Positions 47,926 to 57,597 of a stretch of 64,000 nt of DNA are shown here, one piece after another; position 1 is the first letter of the stretch, and every line of letters starts with the position of its first letter. The position numbers and the translations under genes were made by a program. The notes beneath the pieces are model-generated. The model was given only the letters and a program-made list of their open reading frames with translations. It was not told where the DNA came from and made no database searches. Source of the DNA: Verticillium longisporum (Eukaryota > Ascomycota > Sordariomycetes > Glomerellales > Plectosphaerellaceae); the NCBI GenBank assembly GCA_019188255.1, contig JAETXT010000007.1:1860001-1924000 (forward strand). The letters are read 5' to 3'.

Positions 47926-48668
47926 ATGGCTCGCCTTTCCACCCCGGTTCTCCTCGCCCTCTTCTCGGCCACGGCTTCTCTCGCCTCGAAGCAAGCCTCC
48001 GGCTCCACAGGCCCCGGTTTCGGAGCCCCCGGCTTCGGAGCTGCAGGCTCCGCTGCGTGCCAGCGCGCCGTCCTCTTGGCCGAGGGCATCAAACTCAACA
48101 TTGACGACCAGAACAACGAGGTTTTGTCCCTGACCGCCGTCAGCAACGCCCTCAACGCCAATGACGCAGCCGCTTTTCAGGCCGCCAAGACGGACCTCCT
48201 CGGTTTCGTCAACAGCGGCATCGAGATGCGCAAAATGAACCAGGCCATCGCACCCGCCGGCAACAAGGCCATCGCGGGCCTCGCCATCGTCGCCAACGCC
48301 CAGACCGAGGAGCTCAACCTGTCCAACAGCCTGAGTGGAGACCCCGCTAACAAGGCGGCGGATCTCAAGACGGTTGACAAGCTGAAGGCTGACTTTGCGG
48401 GCGGGATCAAACAAAATATGCAGAACATGGCCGACGTGAGTATTTCTTTTACCCCTTCTGAATAATTAGAACCAGAACGATGTGATGCTGCCGGGCTTTC
48501 GTAACATTGATGTGCTGACGTGCCTTGCTTCAGGCCCTTTCCGGCTGTGGAGGTATGCCGCCTCCTGACGTTTTCAACTTGACGGCCTTCGCACCTCCAC
48601 CTGCACCCACCGGTGCTGGTGCCAATCCGTTCCAGGGCAAGGGCTTTTGGAAGCTCTTCCGGGCGTGA
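47926..48668 (+). CDS. Small secreted protein of unknown function
   Basis: Two exons, 47926-48435 and 48534-48668, with a 98-nt intron, encode 214 residues. The signal peptide MARLSTPVLLALFSATASLA is followed by a Gly/Pro/Ala-rich stretch (GPGFGAPGFGAAG), then an all-helical, Asn/Ala-rich domain (about 43-170) with one Cys near its start, matched by one Cys in ALSGCGG after the splice junction; these could form a single disulphide. The C-terminal 35 residues are Pro-rich (FAPPPAPTGAGANPF). The architecture resembles fungal secreted helical surface proteins, but I do not recognise a named family. The splice joins the frame exactly and places GCGG at the conserved-looking end of the helical domain. 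The start codon is the second of two in-frame ATGs; the upstream one (47914) adds MLSD. Confidence 0.72.
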
Positions 48669-49023
48669 TCTGCGCCAACTACGATTTGAGTTAATGTGTA
48701 CAGTGCAAGAGGAAAGGGGGGACAGGGGGGTCTAGCAGAGCCGCTTGTCATTTGCAAGCTGTATCATGCGTGTCGCTGTGCGATACGGAGCTGGTACGTA
48801 CAAGTAACGGACGAGTCATTAGTTGGGGAACACTGTGTTCTCTTTTGTGGTTGGTTTTGTTTCACCATGAGCCTCTTGCAATGGAGACTGAGGCGTACAC
48901 AATGCCTAGAATGTCAGATATGCTTGAAGAAACATAGAGGAAAACTTGCATTGAAAGAAAGGTTTTGATTAAATTTCAGATTCGGGATATGCCTTGATCA
49001 CATGCCACTATTTCACACACTGC
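48669..49023. other. Convergent intergenic region
   Basis: This 355-bp stretch lies between two convergent stop codons. No gene is seen, and it presumably contains both 3' UTRs. Confidence 0.5.
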
Positions 49024-50741
49024 TCAGTAGGTGTACCTAAAGTTGTGGTTCTCGAGATCGGTGCTGTCCGTCCTGTCCGCCTCCAGTCCAATCTGGAGAT
49101 CATCCTGCGGCTTGCCGTACTTCGAGTCACGCCTCTTGTTCTCTGCGATGCACAAAAAGTAGTACGAGATTCCCGCAAAGGCCATCAGTGCAAAAGCGCA
49201 CAGCATGCTTCCGATGCCGAGAGGGTAGTGGGGAGCCTGCCGCTGCAGGTAGAACTGGGGGCCAACAATGTTGCCAACCGCTGGTGAGGCGCCCCTTGTT
49301 AGTGATGTGTCTCAACTCCATGTGATTGAGGGTGACATACCATAGACAACGGCAATCGAGATGCCCATGAAACTTTTCTTCGTGGCTCCGGCCGTGTTGG
49401 AGGACGACAGGCTCAGCATGAACACCCAGGGCACATTGTAGAAGCCCATGAGGTAGACACCGGCCAGGGACGCGTACCGCTGGGTCGCGGCGACGAGCGA
49501 GTGCACCATGACGGCACCGGCCATGCCGACCAGGGACGAGAAGATCCAGAAGGTGCAGCGCACGTGGGCCACCGAGAAGGTGATGGCCCCCAGTATGGCG
49601 CCGCTGCCCATGGCCACGGCGGCCTGGGGCGTGGCCAGGAGGACCGTCTTCGTCATGCTGAGGCCGTAGCCGGCGATGATCAGGGGGTTGAAGTTTGTGA
49701 CGCCTGCGTTGGCGATGGCGTAGCCGAATGCGCAGGCCCAGATGCAGTAGCACTTTGGATCGCGCAGCGTCTCCAGAATCTGCTTTGCGCTAAAGGTCTG
49801 TAGCGGAGCGTTAGTCAGGGGCTCCTCGACGGCATGTAAAGCCTTTTTCCAAAAGATGGAAGAAGCGACAGCCCTGGGGGAAAGACTTACCTTGTGAGAG
49901 TCGATGCCTGTCTGGTTCTCGGCAAGACGGACGAGAGCGAGCTTCTTCTCAGTTTCGTTGAAGAACCAAGCCTTGGAGGGCGAATCGGGCAAGGCAAAGA
50001 ATACAAGACCTCCAGCGAGCACCGTAACTGCGCCATAGATGATGAAGATGTACTGAATACCAGTCAACAAACGTTCTGAGAGTTTGACTAAGTGTAATCA
50101 CCTTCCAGGTAGCTAGAGACCCGTCGATCTGGCCGATAGCGTAGGACAGAATGCCGCCAAACACACCAGCAAAGGTGTTGTACCAGAATGCGGTTCTCAG
50201 AGGCTGCTCCTCCTTTCGATACCACATGGAGTTGACGATCATCATGCAGGGCAGCAGGGCAGCCTCAAATACGCCGAGTAAGAACCGGATCGTCGCCAGG
50301 CCGGCAAAGTTGTGGCACGAGGCCATGAAGCAAAGCGACGCTTCCCAAAGAACCAGGCAAACTCCGACATATTTCCCAATGGGAAGCTTGGTCATCAGCC
50401 ACAGGTTGGGAAACTCCATGGCCAGGTAGCCGAAGTAGAAGATGCTGCTGAGCCAACTGTACTGCTGGCCCACCAAGTTGTTGTCTTCTCTCAGGCCGAA
50501 CACGGCAGCGTATCCAAGCGCGTTCTGTACTCTCGTCAGTTTGACTGGTTAGAGTTTTAGGAAAATCACATACCTTATCGAGGAAAGCTAGAGTCATGCT
50601 AAGGATTGCCAGAGGCATCACAACCAGGTCGGTCTTGAGCAGAAGCCGACTGGCTTGGGCTTTGCTCAAGCTCTCGGTCGAATCCTGGTCATCCACCACC
50701 AGAACGGTTTCGTTGTTCCTCGGCTCCTTCTCCGACGACAT
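49024..50741 (-). CDS. MFS permease of the Dal5 / anion:cation symporter family
   Basis: Five exons, 50741-50574, 50524-50102, 50052-49891, 49797-49341 and 49280-49024, with introns of 49, 49, 93 and 60 nt, encode 488 residues. Twelve hydrophobic helices are readable, starting at VVMPLAILSMTLAFLDK (the typical LDK-NALGYA junction of Dal5-type proteins) with YSWLSSIFYFGYLAMEFPNLWLMTKLP, RFLLGVFEAALLPCMMIV and SMWYRKEEQPLRTAFWY. The C-terminal half has VGNIVGPQFYLQRQAPHYPLG. These are hallmarks of the allantoate/nicotinate/pantothenate permease group, which import small organic anions across the plasma membrane. The substrate is not known. The promoter carries two long CGG-N6-CCG inverted repeats also found between the aminotransferase and the Zn2Cys6 gene, so the three genes are probably co-regulated. 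Confidence 0.9.
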
Positions 50742-51039
50742 GATGTCACTAATGTTGGAGGACACGGCGTTGGCTCGGAGGCAAGGTTGACAGTGGCAGA
50801 GCCGGCTCAAATTCAATTGCGGGGATCAGATGTGGTCGATTGGCGTTGAAGCCCGCACTTGTGCACAGAGTGAATCTCACAATCTGCAGGGTCCCATGGC
50901 AGCCTTTGATCCCAGGAGCTCTTCACATTTTGTATATCGCGTTTCTCGTCAAGGGCCGAATTGCGTGATGGTGTTGAAGCTCAAAAAGTGAAGATAGCTG
51001 ATGACGTGACGGTTGGTTGGGACAAATCGGCCCCCTTTT

Positions 51040-51055
51040 CTCGGCAGTCACCGAG
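51040..51055. promoter_or_regulatory. Inverted repeat CTCGG-N6-CCGAG (candidate Zn2Cys6 site 1)
   Basis: CTCGGCAGTCACCGAG has 5-bp perfect arms around a 6-base spacer, about 300 bp upstream of the permease start. CGG-N6-CCG is a known dimer site geometry for Zn2Cys6 activators such as Ppr1. Site 2 starts four bases after this one ends. Confidence 0.6.
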
Positions 51056-51059
51056 GATC

Positions 51060-51079
51060 ATCTCGGACAGTACCGAGAT
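51060..51079. promoter_or_regulatory. Inverted repeat ATCTCGG-N6-CCGAGAT (candidate Zn2Cys6 site 2)
   Basis: ATCTCGGACAGTACCGAGAT has 7-bp perfect arms around a 6-base spacer. It is the longest and most perfect of the four copies, about 320 bp upstream of the permease start codon. Confidence 0.65.
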
Positions 51080-51362
51080 AGCTACCAGCCCAGCAGCACT
51101 ACGCTTCGTGTTCCCTTACATGGGATGAGCTAACGTTTGGACAGCAATCGCCTGTCGCAACAGGGCTCAACCAAAGAGTGCAAGGGGCAAGAAGGGTCAG
51201 TCGCGTTCTCATCCTTGGTGGTCGATCGCATTGGTAACTCACGCCACCTACCTCTGTGATCTTCATGGCGCATTATTTAACAATTGAAACATAACAGCTA
51301 AGTAGATGCAGATAATTAATTGTTTGCGATGTAAGCCTTTCCGCAGCCCTTCAGCAAGTGAA

Positions 51363-52514
51363 CTACAGTTTGGATTTGAAGTTCCTGAGATCCCGTGTTG
51401 CTTCAACTTCCGCCGTGATCTCCTCCCGACTTCTACTCACATCTTGAAACACGAGCTCCGCATAAAGCTGCTGGATCCTCTCGGTGATCACACCCCTCTT
51501 GCCGTCTCCAATCTGTCTCCCATCCACTTCCACGACATGCAACTGGGACGGGAAAGTCCCCGTGCAAAACGCCTCGTCAGCTCCGTACACCTCCGTCAGG
51601 CTGAAGTCCAGCTCTCGCACCGTGATCCCATTGGCACGGCATACGTCGATCGTCTTTTGACGCGTGATACCCTGCATCTGATTGTCCTTTGTCGGGGCCC
51701 AGACCTCGTCTCCTCGGATGATGAAGAAGTTGACCGAGTTGCATGTTTTCACGAATCCCCGAAGGTCGAGCATCAGTGCCTCGTCTACGTTCATGACGTT
51801 CGCGCTGATGCAGGCCTGAACATCTGTGGCCTTGGAAATGTGGTTCCACTGTTCATCCTTGACATCAGGCGGGCCTCGGCGCACCCAGGTCGTTGCGAGG
51901 CGCAGACCGCGAGCCTTTGACGTCGGATCGATCGCCTTGACCTCGGGGATGATGACGATAAGAGGCAGACCAATGTTGACATGTGGGTTTTGGTATGGCG
52001 TCGACTTGAGGCCACGGCTGACGACCAGACGAATATGAACATGGGGTTCGTCACCCATTTCGTTGGCGTCAAGCGTCTGGTGCAACAAGTCTAGCAATTC
52101 GCCTTTGGTCAGGCCGAGATCCATGAACATGGCTCTGGCTGATTGGAACAAGCGGTTGATATGCTCGCGCGCGAACTGGATCCGCCCTCTGTTTGCGCGT
52201 ATCCCCTCCTTTCAAGACTCATTAGGCAAGTTCCGTCGGAAGAAGATCACAACTTACCCAGATGCCATCGCCAACGAGAAAATTAGAGTCAAAGACCGAC
52301 ACTACAGCCTCTTTTCTCGGAGTCAAGTAGAATTTCCCTGTGACGCCATCACGCATGCCGACCTGTATCACGGTCAGCTTTGGGGCTGACTACGTTCGAA
52401 TGTTTTCTATTTTACCAAGATGGAGTCGTTCTTCGAGTTGGGTACCACCGCATGCGTCGACGCAGCGTTGCTGCTGTGAGATGCCGTTTCATGATTTTCA
52501 TCTGATGAAGTCAT
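51363..52514 (-). CDS. Fold-type IV PLP-dependent aminotransferase (class IV, BCAT/D-AAT-like)
   Basis: Three exons, 52514-52416, 52362-52258 and 52208-51363, with introns of 53 and 49 nt, encode 349 residues. The reconstructed junctions restore the class IV core SVFDSNFLVGDGIW/EGIRANRGRI, with VGDGIWEGIR in the right register and HINRLFQSARAM after it. Lys194 in HISKATD sits where the PLP-binding lysine of the class is expected, and VDEALMLDLRGFV follows. The Glu that usually contacts the PLP ring nitrogen in the GxVxE block is replaced by Thr223 (GFVKTCNSVNFFI). The C-terminal part (DEAFCTGTFPSQLHVVEVDG) resembles branched-chain or D-amino-acid aminotransferases and aminodeoxychorismate lyases. 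The substrate is not predictable. There is no signal peptide. It is divergent from the Zn2Cys6 gene across a 590-bp shared promoter containing two CGG-N6-CCG repeats. Confidence 0.87.
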
Positions 52515-52633
52515 CGTGTCTGTCAACTCAGACGGAGGAACGCTTGTTCAGCTGTGAAAATTGCGTGCTTCCTGGAAAAGCACTCTGCGGCCTCGAGAGA
52601 TATAACGAAAGCAAAAGAGGTGTATGGTGAGAA

Positions 52634-52645
52634 CGGGCGACGCCG
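52634..52645. promoter_or_regulatory. Inverted repeat CGG-N6-CCG (candidate Zn2Cys6 site 3)
   Basis: CGGGCGACGCCG, 120 bp upstream of the aminotransferase start, has CGG/CCG arms with the same 6-base spacer as the permease promoter sites. The arms do not extend beyond 3 bp, so this copy alone is weak evidence. Confidence 0.4.
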
Positions 52646-52676
52646 AAGTCGTTCGATACTCCCACCTGCGTCATAC

Positions 52677-52690
52677 TCGGTTGAGACCGA
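52677..52690. promoter_or_regulatory. Inverted repeat TCGG-N6-CCGA (candidate Zn2Cys6 site 4)
   Basis: TCGGTTGAGACCGA has 4-bp perfect arms and a 6-base spacer. It sits 31 bp from site 3 and 163 bp upstream of the aminotransferase start, and it matches the TCGG/CCGA core of the two permease promoter sites. Confidence 0.5.
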
Positions 52691-53104
52691 CGCTGTGGAG
52701 CTTGACCAAGAAAAGACAGGGCACCATGTTTGCAGAAATGAGCCACCTTTGACACTAGGTCTAGACGGAGCATCCTCACTTCAACCACGAACTTGTTGCA
52801 AACACCATTGAAGCTGCTCGGAAATGCTCAGTTCGTTATCTTACGATCTTCAAACTATCGCTCCTCCGAGGTGTTCCGACGCCACCCATGAACACAATGG
52901 TTTCCTTGACGCTACCCTGGCCTGACTCGCGCACAGTTGAGAATGAGGGGTTACAACGAGCATCAGCACGCAATCCCACGGGTCTCGTCGTTCTCTGACG
53001 GCCCCTCGGTCTCGTCCGAGCCCCCAGTCGTTTTATGTCGCCTAGACATTCGCCCTCTCACGGCAGATACCGCCCAGCTGGCCAGTCGCCACATTCCATC
53101 GACC

Positions 53105-55437
53105 ATGGATATCGACTGGAGCCTAGGTTTCCGGCCTTCGTTTTCGAAAGCATGCAGCCGATGCCATTCACGGAAGGTCAAAGTAGGCGGCCCAGCACCT
53201 CGCAACCACGTGGGACTTTTCCCTCCCTGGTGACCACGAGCTGACCCTCACCAATAGTGTGATCAGCGAGTGCCCCGTTGCACACGATGCGAGAAACAGG
53301 GCGAGGAGTGCAACATCACCGAGTTTGTTGCATACTCTTACGCAACCGTAGGAAGCTTGCAGGCACAGATTCGTGATCTACAAGCCAAGCTGGCCATCGC
53401 GAGTCGGAATGCAGCCCCGAACCACGCGACCATCACGGTCAGCGAGGCCCAGATCGCGATGCCAGCGGCCCCGCCCCCGCCTATGCGGGCCGGCCAAGCA
53501 CCTTGGGTGGGTGTCGGGAAAGAAGCTGAGGAGGTCGGGTTCCTAGCCATTGGCGGTCGAAACAGGCACTCGGATGACAAGTACGGTATGTGAACCAGGA
53601 CGTGGCCCCTGTCCGGCATGACACGTGGCTGCCGCTGATGCCATGTCTCATCGCAGTCGGCAGTGCAACGGGGTCAACTTTTGCTCGCATCTTCTTCAAG
53701 CAGCTTAATCTCGTTGCCCCCGCCATGACAGGTCGATATGGAGACAGCCTGGAGCAACCCCCATCCGAACGAATGGCCTCCCTACCTGCGCAGGCCATCG
53801 CAAGTTTCCTGCTCAGGCAGTATATCGCCCGTGTCCACACGTGGTGGCCTGTACTTCAGCTTCCCATTCTGCGGCGGACGTTCCGTGCTATCTACGAGGA
53901 CCATCGAAAGTGCGGCGATGCGGATAAGTTCATCGTCTTCATCGTCCTCGGTCTTGCGAGCAGCGAGTCTCAGGACCATAAGGAGTACCAGAGCCTGATG
54001 GATATGAACGAGCCACTGGCATACTTCCAAACGAGTCTTCGGTTCTTTAAAGACTTCCATGACCACCCGCGCGATCTGTTTGGCATTCAGGCGGTGATAC
54101 TGCTCACGATCTGGATGCTCAACTCGGCATCAGGGAGTGATTGCAACGACCTATGGCACTTATCGAGATATGTCATGTCAGCAGCGATCGAAGCCGGCCT
54201 TCATCGCCACAACACAGACTGGGGATTCGGCGCCGAGGAGCTCGAGATCCGCAATAGGACCTGGTGGTGTGCCTACAATTTGGAAAGGTAAAGCACGAAA
54301 CCACACGTGTCATGCGCAAGACTAACCGCCAATGCAGACAAGCAGCCGTCGTCACAGGCCGTGTCCTCTCAATACGAGTTCACGCCATACACGCGCTGAT
54401 GCCAGTGCCCCTGAGCTTCGATGCCTTGAGCGGCCCCGAGGCTCTGGTTGCGCCAGTCTACCACAAACACACAGTCAGGCCATTCAGCCTCATGATACGC
54501 CTCCGCCAGATATCGGGTCGTATCCTGGAGTCGATCTACATCGGCAGGGGGCCCGATGGCAAGGCGCTCGCGACGTCATTCCAGCAGATTTGTACCATGT
54601 CGGACGAGTCGCGGCGGGACTTGACGCAGTGGAAGCAGCATCTTGATGAGGCAGATCTCAAGCCCTCCCGCGAGTACTCGGAGATGAAGATTGAGTACTG
54701 TATCCTCCAGCTCCTGCTCAATCGACCAAGTCCCACGTTCATGGTACCCTCGAGCCCCATGATCGCCACCTGCTCAAAGGCCGCAGCGAGCGCCATTCAC
54801 CAGTGGTCCAAGATTGAGGCTCGGTATGGCATCTCGGCTGTCTGCCGCTGCTTCAGACAGCTCCATGCCATTCTCCTGGCGGGCTTGGCCGCACTCTACT
54901 GTGATTGGTAGGTCCTCATGGCACTTCGATTCGATCCTCACGGCACAAAGACAAAGAGCTGACAACAATCCTCTTACTCCCAGGCAGGCCATGGCTATGG
55001 CAAGAGAAGCCGGACCAACGACTTCCCCGCGCAGACATCGCCACTGGAATGACACAGCGACATGCCTTGACCTGCTAGAGCGCGGCATTCCGCAACTCAA
55101 ACTCACAGGCCTCAACAAGTACAAAGACCTGCTCCAAGCCGTGAGGAACAAGGTCTATGCCGAATCGATGGCCCCGCCACGCACGGCAATCACACCCCAT
55201 GAGTCATTCATGGGACCCGAGTCCCTCGACTCCATGTCTGTAGGCAGCATGGGCTACGACGCTGGCTCGAGCCTGCTGTTCGCTGAGGACAAGGGAATGG
55301 AGACCTACCTGAACCAGGTTACGGGGTTCTTCGACGGGGGCATCATGGACATGGACGAGGCACTGAATGCTTGGTATGGCGCCGTCATGGAGGAGATGCA
55401 ACCGATGCAAACGGGGTCGTATGAGCAACGAGAGTAG
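53105..55437 (+). CDS. Zn2Cys6 fungal transcription factor
   Basis: Five exons, 53105-53182, 53258-53585, 53657-54287, 54338-54907 and 54984-55437, with introns of 75, 71, 50 and 76 nt, encode 686 residues. The binuclear cluster spans intron 1: Cys17-X2-Cys20-X6-Cys27-X6-Cys34-X2-Cys37-X6-Cys44. A coiled-coil stretch follows (SLQAQIRDLQAKLAIASRN, about 62-80), as expected for dimer binding to inverted CGG triplets. The Fungal_trans domain runs from about 150 to 430 (RVHTWWPVLQLPILRRTF; RNRTWWCAYNLERQAAVVTGR). The C-terminal tail is acidic and Met-rich and may activate transcription. It probably acts in the nucleus on its own promoter, the aminotransferase and the permease; that is inferred from site distribution. 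An in-frame upstream ATG (52943) could add 54 residues. Confidence 0.9.
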
Positions 55438-55464
55438 ACTCACGACTAGTGACTCACGACTAGT
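55437..55464 (+). repeat. 14-bp perfect tandem duplication at the regulator stop codon
   Basis: GACTCACGACTAGT occurs twice without a mismatch (55437-55450 and 55451-55464). Its first base is the last base of the TAG stop codon. It has no effect on the coding sequence. Confidence 0.9.
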
Positions 55465-55569
55465 GTCGTCCTGGCCAGGTCATCAACACATGCCGGCCAG
55501 CTAACCCTAACCCCCACCAAACAACTGAGAAGTTAAAAAGAGGCAAAAGAATGTCTTTCACATCGAAAG

Positions 55570-55641
55570 ACCTCCCGGTGGGACTCGAACCCACAGCCTT
55601 CGGATCAGAAATCCACTGCGCTACCATTGCGCCACGGGAGG
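55570..55641 (-). tRNA. tRNA-Arg (TCT anticodon)
   Basis: On the minus strand the acceptor CCTCCCG pairs with CGGGAGG (55577-55571), the D-arm is GCGC AATGGTA GCGC, and the anticodon loop is TTTCTGA with anticodon TCT (55609-55607). The T-arm is GTGGG TTCGAGT CCCAC, and B box GGTTCGAGTCC is present. No intron is seen. The outer anticodon-stem pair 27-43 is G-A and the next is a T-G wobble, so the stem is weaker than usual. A T4 run for Pol III termination lies about 20 bases downstream near 55545. Confidence 0.85.
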
Positions 55642-56430
55642 ATGATTGTCCTGGCCGGTAACCCGCATGCCTGATGTTGCAAGCTCGTCGGTGGACCTGA
55701 TGGAATGGCTTCTCGCGACCCTCAAATCACGACGGCCCGCCAAAGAGCGGCACGAAACACGAATTTTTATCATTTACAAAGCGCATTTTAGTTTCGTGCT
55801 GGTATCAGCTACTTCCTCGTGTAACTGCTGTAGCGAAGGCATCGTCACGGACGAAGACGTCTCACCAACCCAGGCACTTCCCACGGAACCAGTGCCCACA
55901 AGGCTGAAATCCCACCCAGTAAAATGCAGTGAACTACAGCGGGGTCATTTATCCCAAGGCCATGTGGCAGTCATTTAGGAGGTATTTCCTGCATGATATT
56001 TGAGTTTCGAAATGACTCGTACCCGTTGCCAGCGGGCCCGCAGCACAGCAGTCCAATATCAAAAAGAAAAGGGGGTCAAGATCACTCAACATGGGCGATC
56101 TTCGATCTCAGCTCCACAGCACCACGAGCCCTGTCGTCACTCGTCCGTACACGCAAGACGTCCAACGACTTACAAGCCCATGTCACATCCACCCATCACA
56201 ATGCAAAGGCACGCCGCAGAAGGATCATGAACGGGGCCAAGCCCCATATGTATTTGTACCAAGGCCCATCCAGTGCCTCTCAAAAAAATATAGCTATATA
56301 CACCAACGTGAAACATGTGAAAGTTGAAAGTCTCTAATTCATACAAAGAAGTTGTGCGCTTTCTTCGCCTGTGCCTATCCTTTTTCCCCTTGGCGCGACA
56401 GCACAGACGGGCAGCACCGTCTCTACGCAC
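55642..56430. other. Intergenic, no gene seen
   Basis: About 790 bases lie between tRNA-Arg and the stop codon of the damaged AA9 gene. They hold no recognisable feature; the right part is probably the AA9 3' UTR. Confidence 0.5.
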
Positions 56431-57597
56431 TTAGACAGTGTACGCAAAGCGAGCCTGGCGGCGCGCGAGACGGGCCTTGCGAGCCTTGCGCAGGGCGGGG
56501 CGGCGGCGGGTGGCAGGGCAGCCGGTGTCCTCCTCGCCATCGGCGGGCGGGGCGGTGACGGGCTCCGTAGCCGGAGGGGGATAGTCGGGCTCCGTGGGGG
56601 CGGGGACGGGGTACTCGGGCTCGGAGGGGTACTCGGTCTCGACGGGGGCAGGGAGAACGGTCTCCTCGGGCGCCGTGGGCTCATCGTCGCCACCGGCGGC
56701 GGGAGGAGGCACGGGCACGGTGGCGTTGCCGCCAGCAGGAGGAGCAGGAGCGGGAGCAGGAGAAGGAACGGGAACGGGAGCAGGAGCGGGGGCAGCGGCG
56801 CCATCGTCGCCAGTGCAGTCACCGTCAGACTCCTGGCCGTCGAGGTTGGCAGTGTGGTCGGAGCAGGCGTTGGGCCAGGTGACGGGGCCGAACATCTTGT
56901 ACTCGGTGGGGGCGGGGTAGTAGATGCCGATGTGGATGCCGGGCTCGGTGCCGTCGTAGGCGCCGGGGAACTTGACGGTGGGGGAGGGGTGCCGTTGCCG
57001 CCGCCCTCGACCTTGATCTGGGCGCAGCCCATGTAGAACTGGGCGCCGCCGATGGCGCCGGCGGCGTGGAGGGCCGTGTGCTCGGCGCGGACGAGGTACT
57101 CGCCGTCAGGGAGCTCCTTGGGCAGGGTGAAGGTGAAGTTGTGGACGCCCTGGTTGTTCACGAAGGTGGCCCACTGGATGCCCTGCTCGTTGATCTCCGA
57201 GTAGGTGAGCTCGTAGATCTTGAACCAGTCGCCCGCCGCGTCCTGGAACCGGATCCAAAAAACCCCCCCCCTCCTCCCGAGAACCAGGCCCTCATTTTTG
57301 CCGGCACGCAGGGAAGTCGCCGACCCCTGCGCGACGCGTTGCGACCTCGTGTTACCACTTACGCCGGCCTGCCCTTGTAGTCCTGGGCGGCGCCGGGGCG
57401 TCGATGCCGCCCTGGTTGCAGATCATGTTGGGGGAAGTGACATCCTCAATAGGCGAGTTGGAGTTGGTGGTGCGGCGGACGAACTCGTAAGCCTCGCTAG
57501 GCGCGCCGTTGACGATGAGGGACTCGAAGTTGTAGTGAGCGAAAGCCGTGGGCACAGTGGCCGCAATGGCGAGAAGGGCAGAGAGCTTGGAGACCAT
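56431..57597 (-). pseudogene. Damaged AA9 (GH61) lytic polysaccharide monooxygenase gene, copper-site segment missing
   Basis: The start (57597) gives a signal peptide and the mature N-terminus His-Tyr-Asn-Phe (LIVNG follows), the first half of the AA9 copper brace. NMICNQGGID is followed by AAQDYKG in a second frame, then a GTAAGT donor (57362). From about 57243 the frame reads GDWFKIYELTYSEIN, HNFTFTLPKELPDGEYLVRAEHTALHAAGAIGGAQFYMGCAQI, all AA9 core. The segment between, which in intact AA9 carries VxAGDEVGF and HPGP with the second copper His, is absent in every frame. A one-base loss in a five-C run (56980-56984, plus-strand G's) shifts TVKFPGAYDGTEPGI to a third frame, which continues with MFGPVTWPNACSDHTANLDGQ, a long Pro/Ala-rich tail and a basic end at 56431. 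This is either a pseudogene or a misassembled copy; as read it cannot make an active LPMO. Confidence 0.75.

Larger units (their letters stand above)
50742..51362. other. Promoter region of the Dal5-type permease
   Basis: These 620 bases lie between the permease start codon (minus strand) and the 3' end of the aminotransferase. The stretch carries the two inverted repeats described separately and no gene. Confidence 0.55.
52515..53104. other. Shared divergent promoter of aminotransferase and Zn2Cys6 regulator
   Basis: The 590 bases between the two start codons hold two CGG-N6-CCG inverted repeats (52634-52645 and 52677-52690). No further gene is seen. An in-frame upstream ATG for the regulator lies inside it at 52943. 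Confidence 0.6.

Noticed and set aside
57245..57275. Homopolymer-rich tract in the AA9 gene as a programmed frameshift site
   Set aside because: No downstream frame gives an intact AA9 core including HPGP, so programmed slippage would not restore function; decay or assembly error is simpler.
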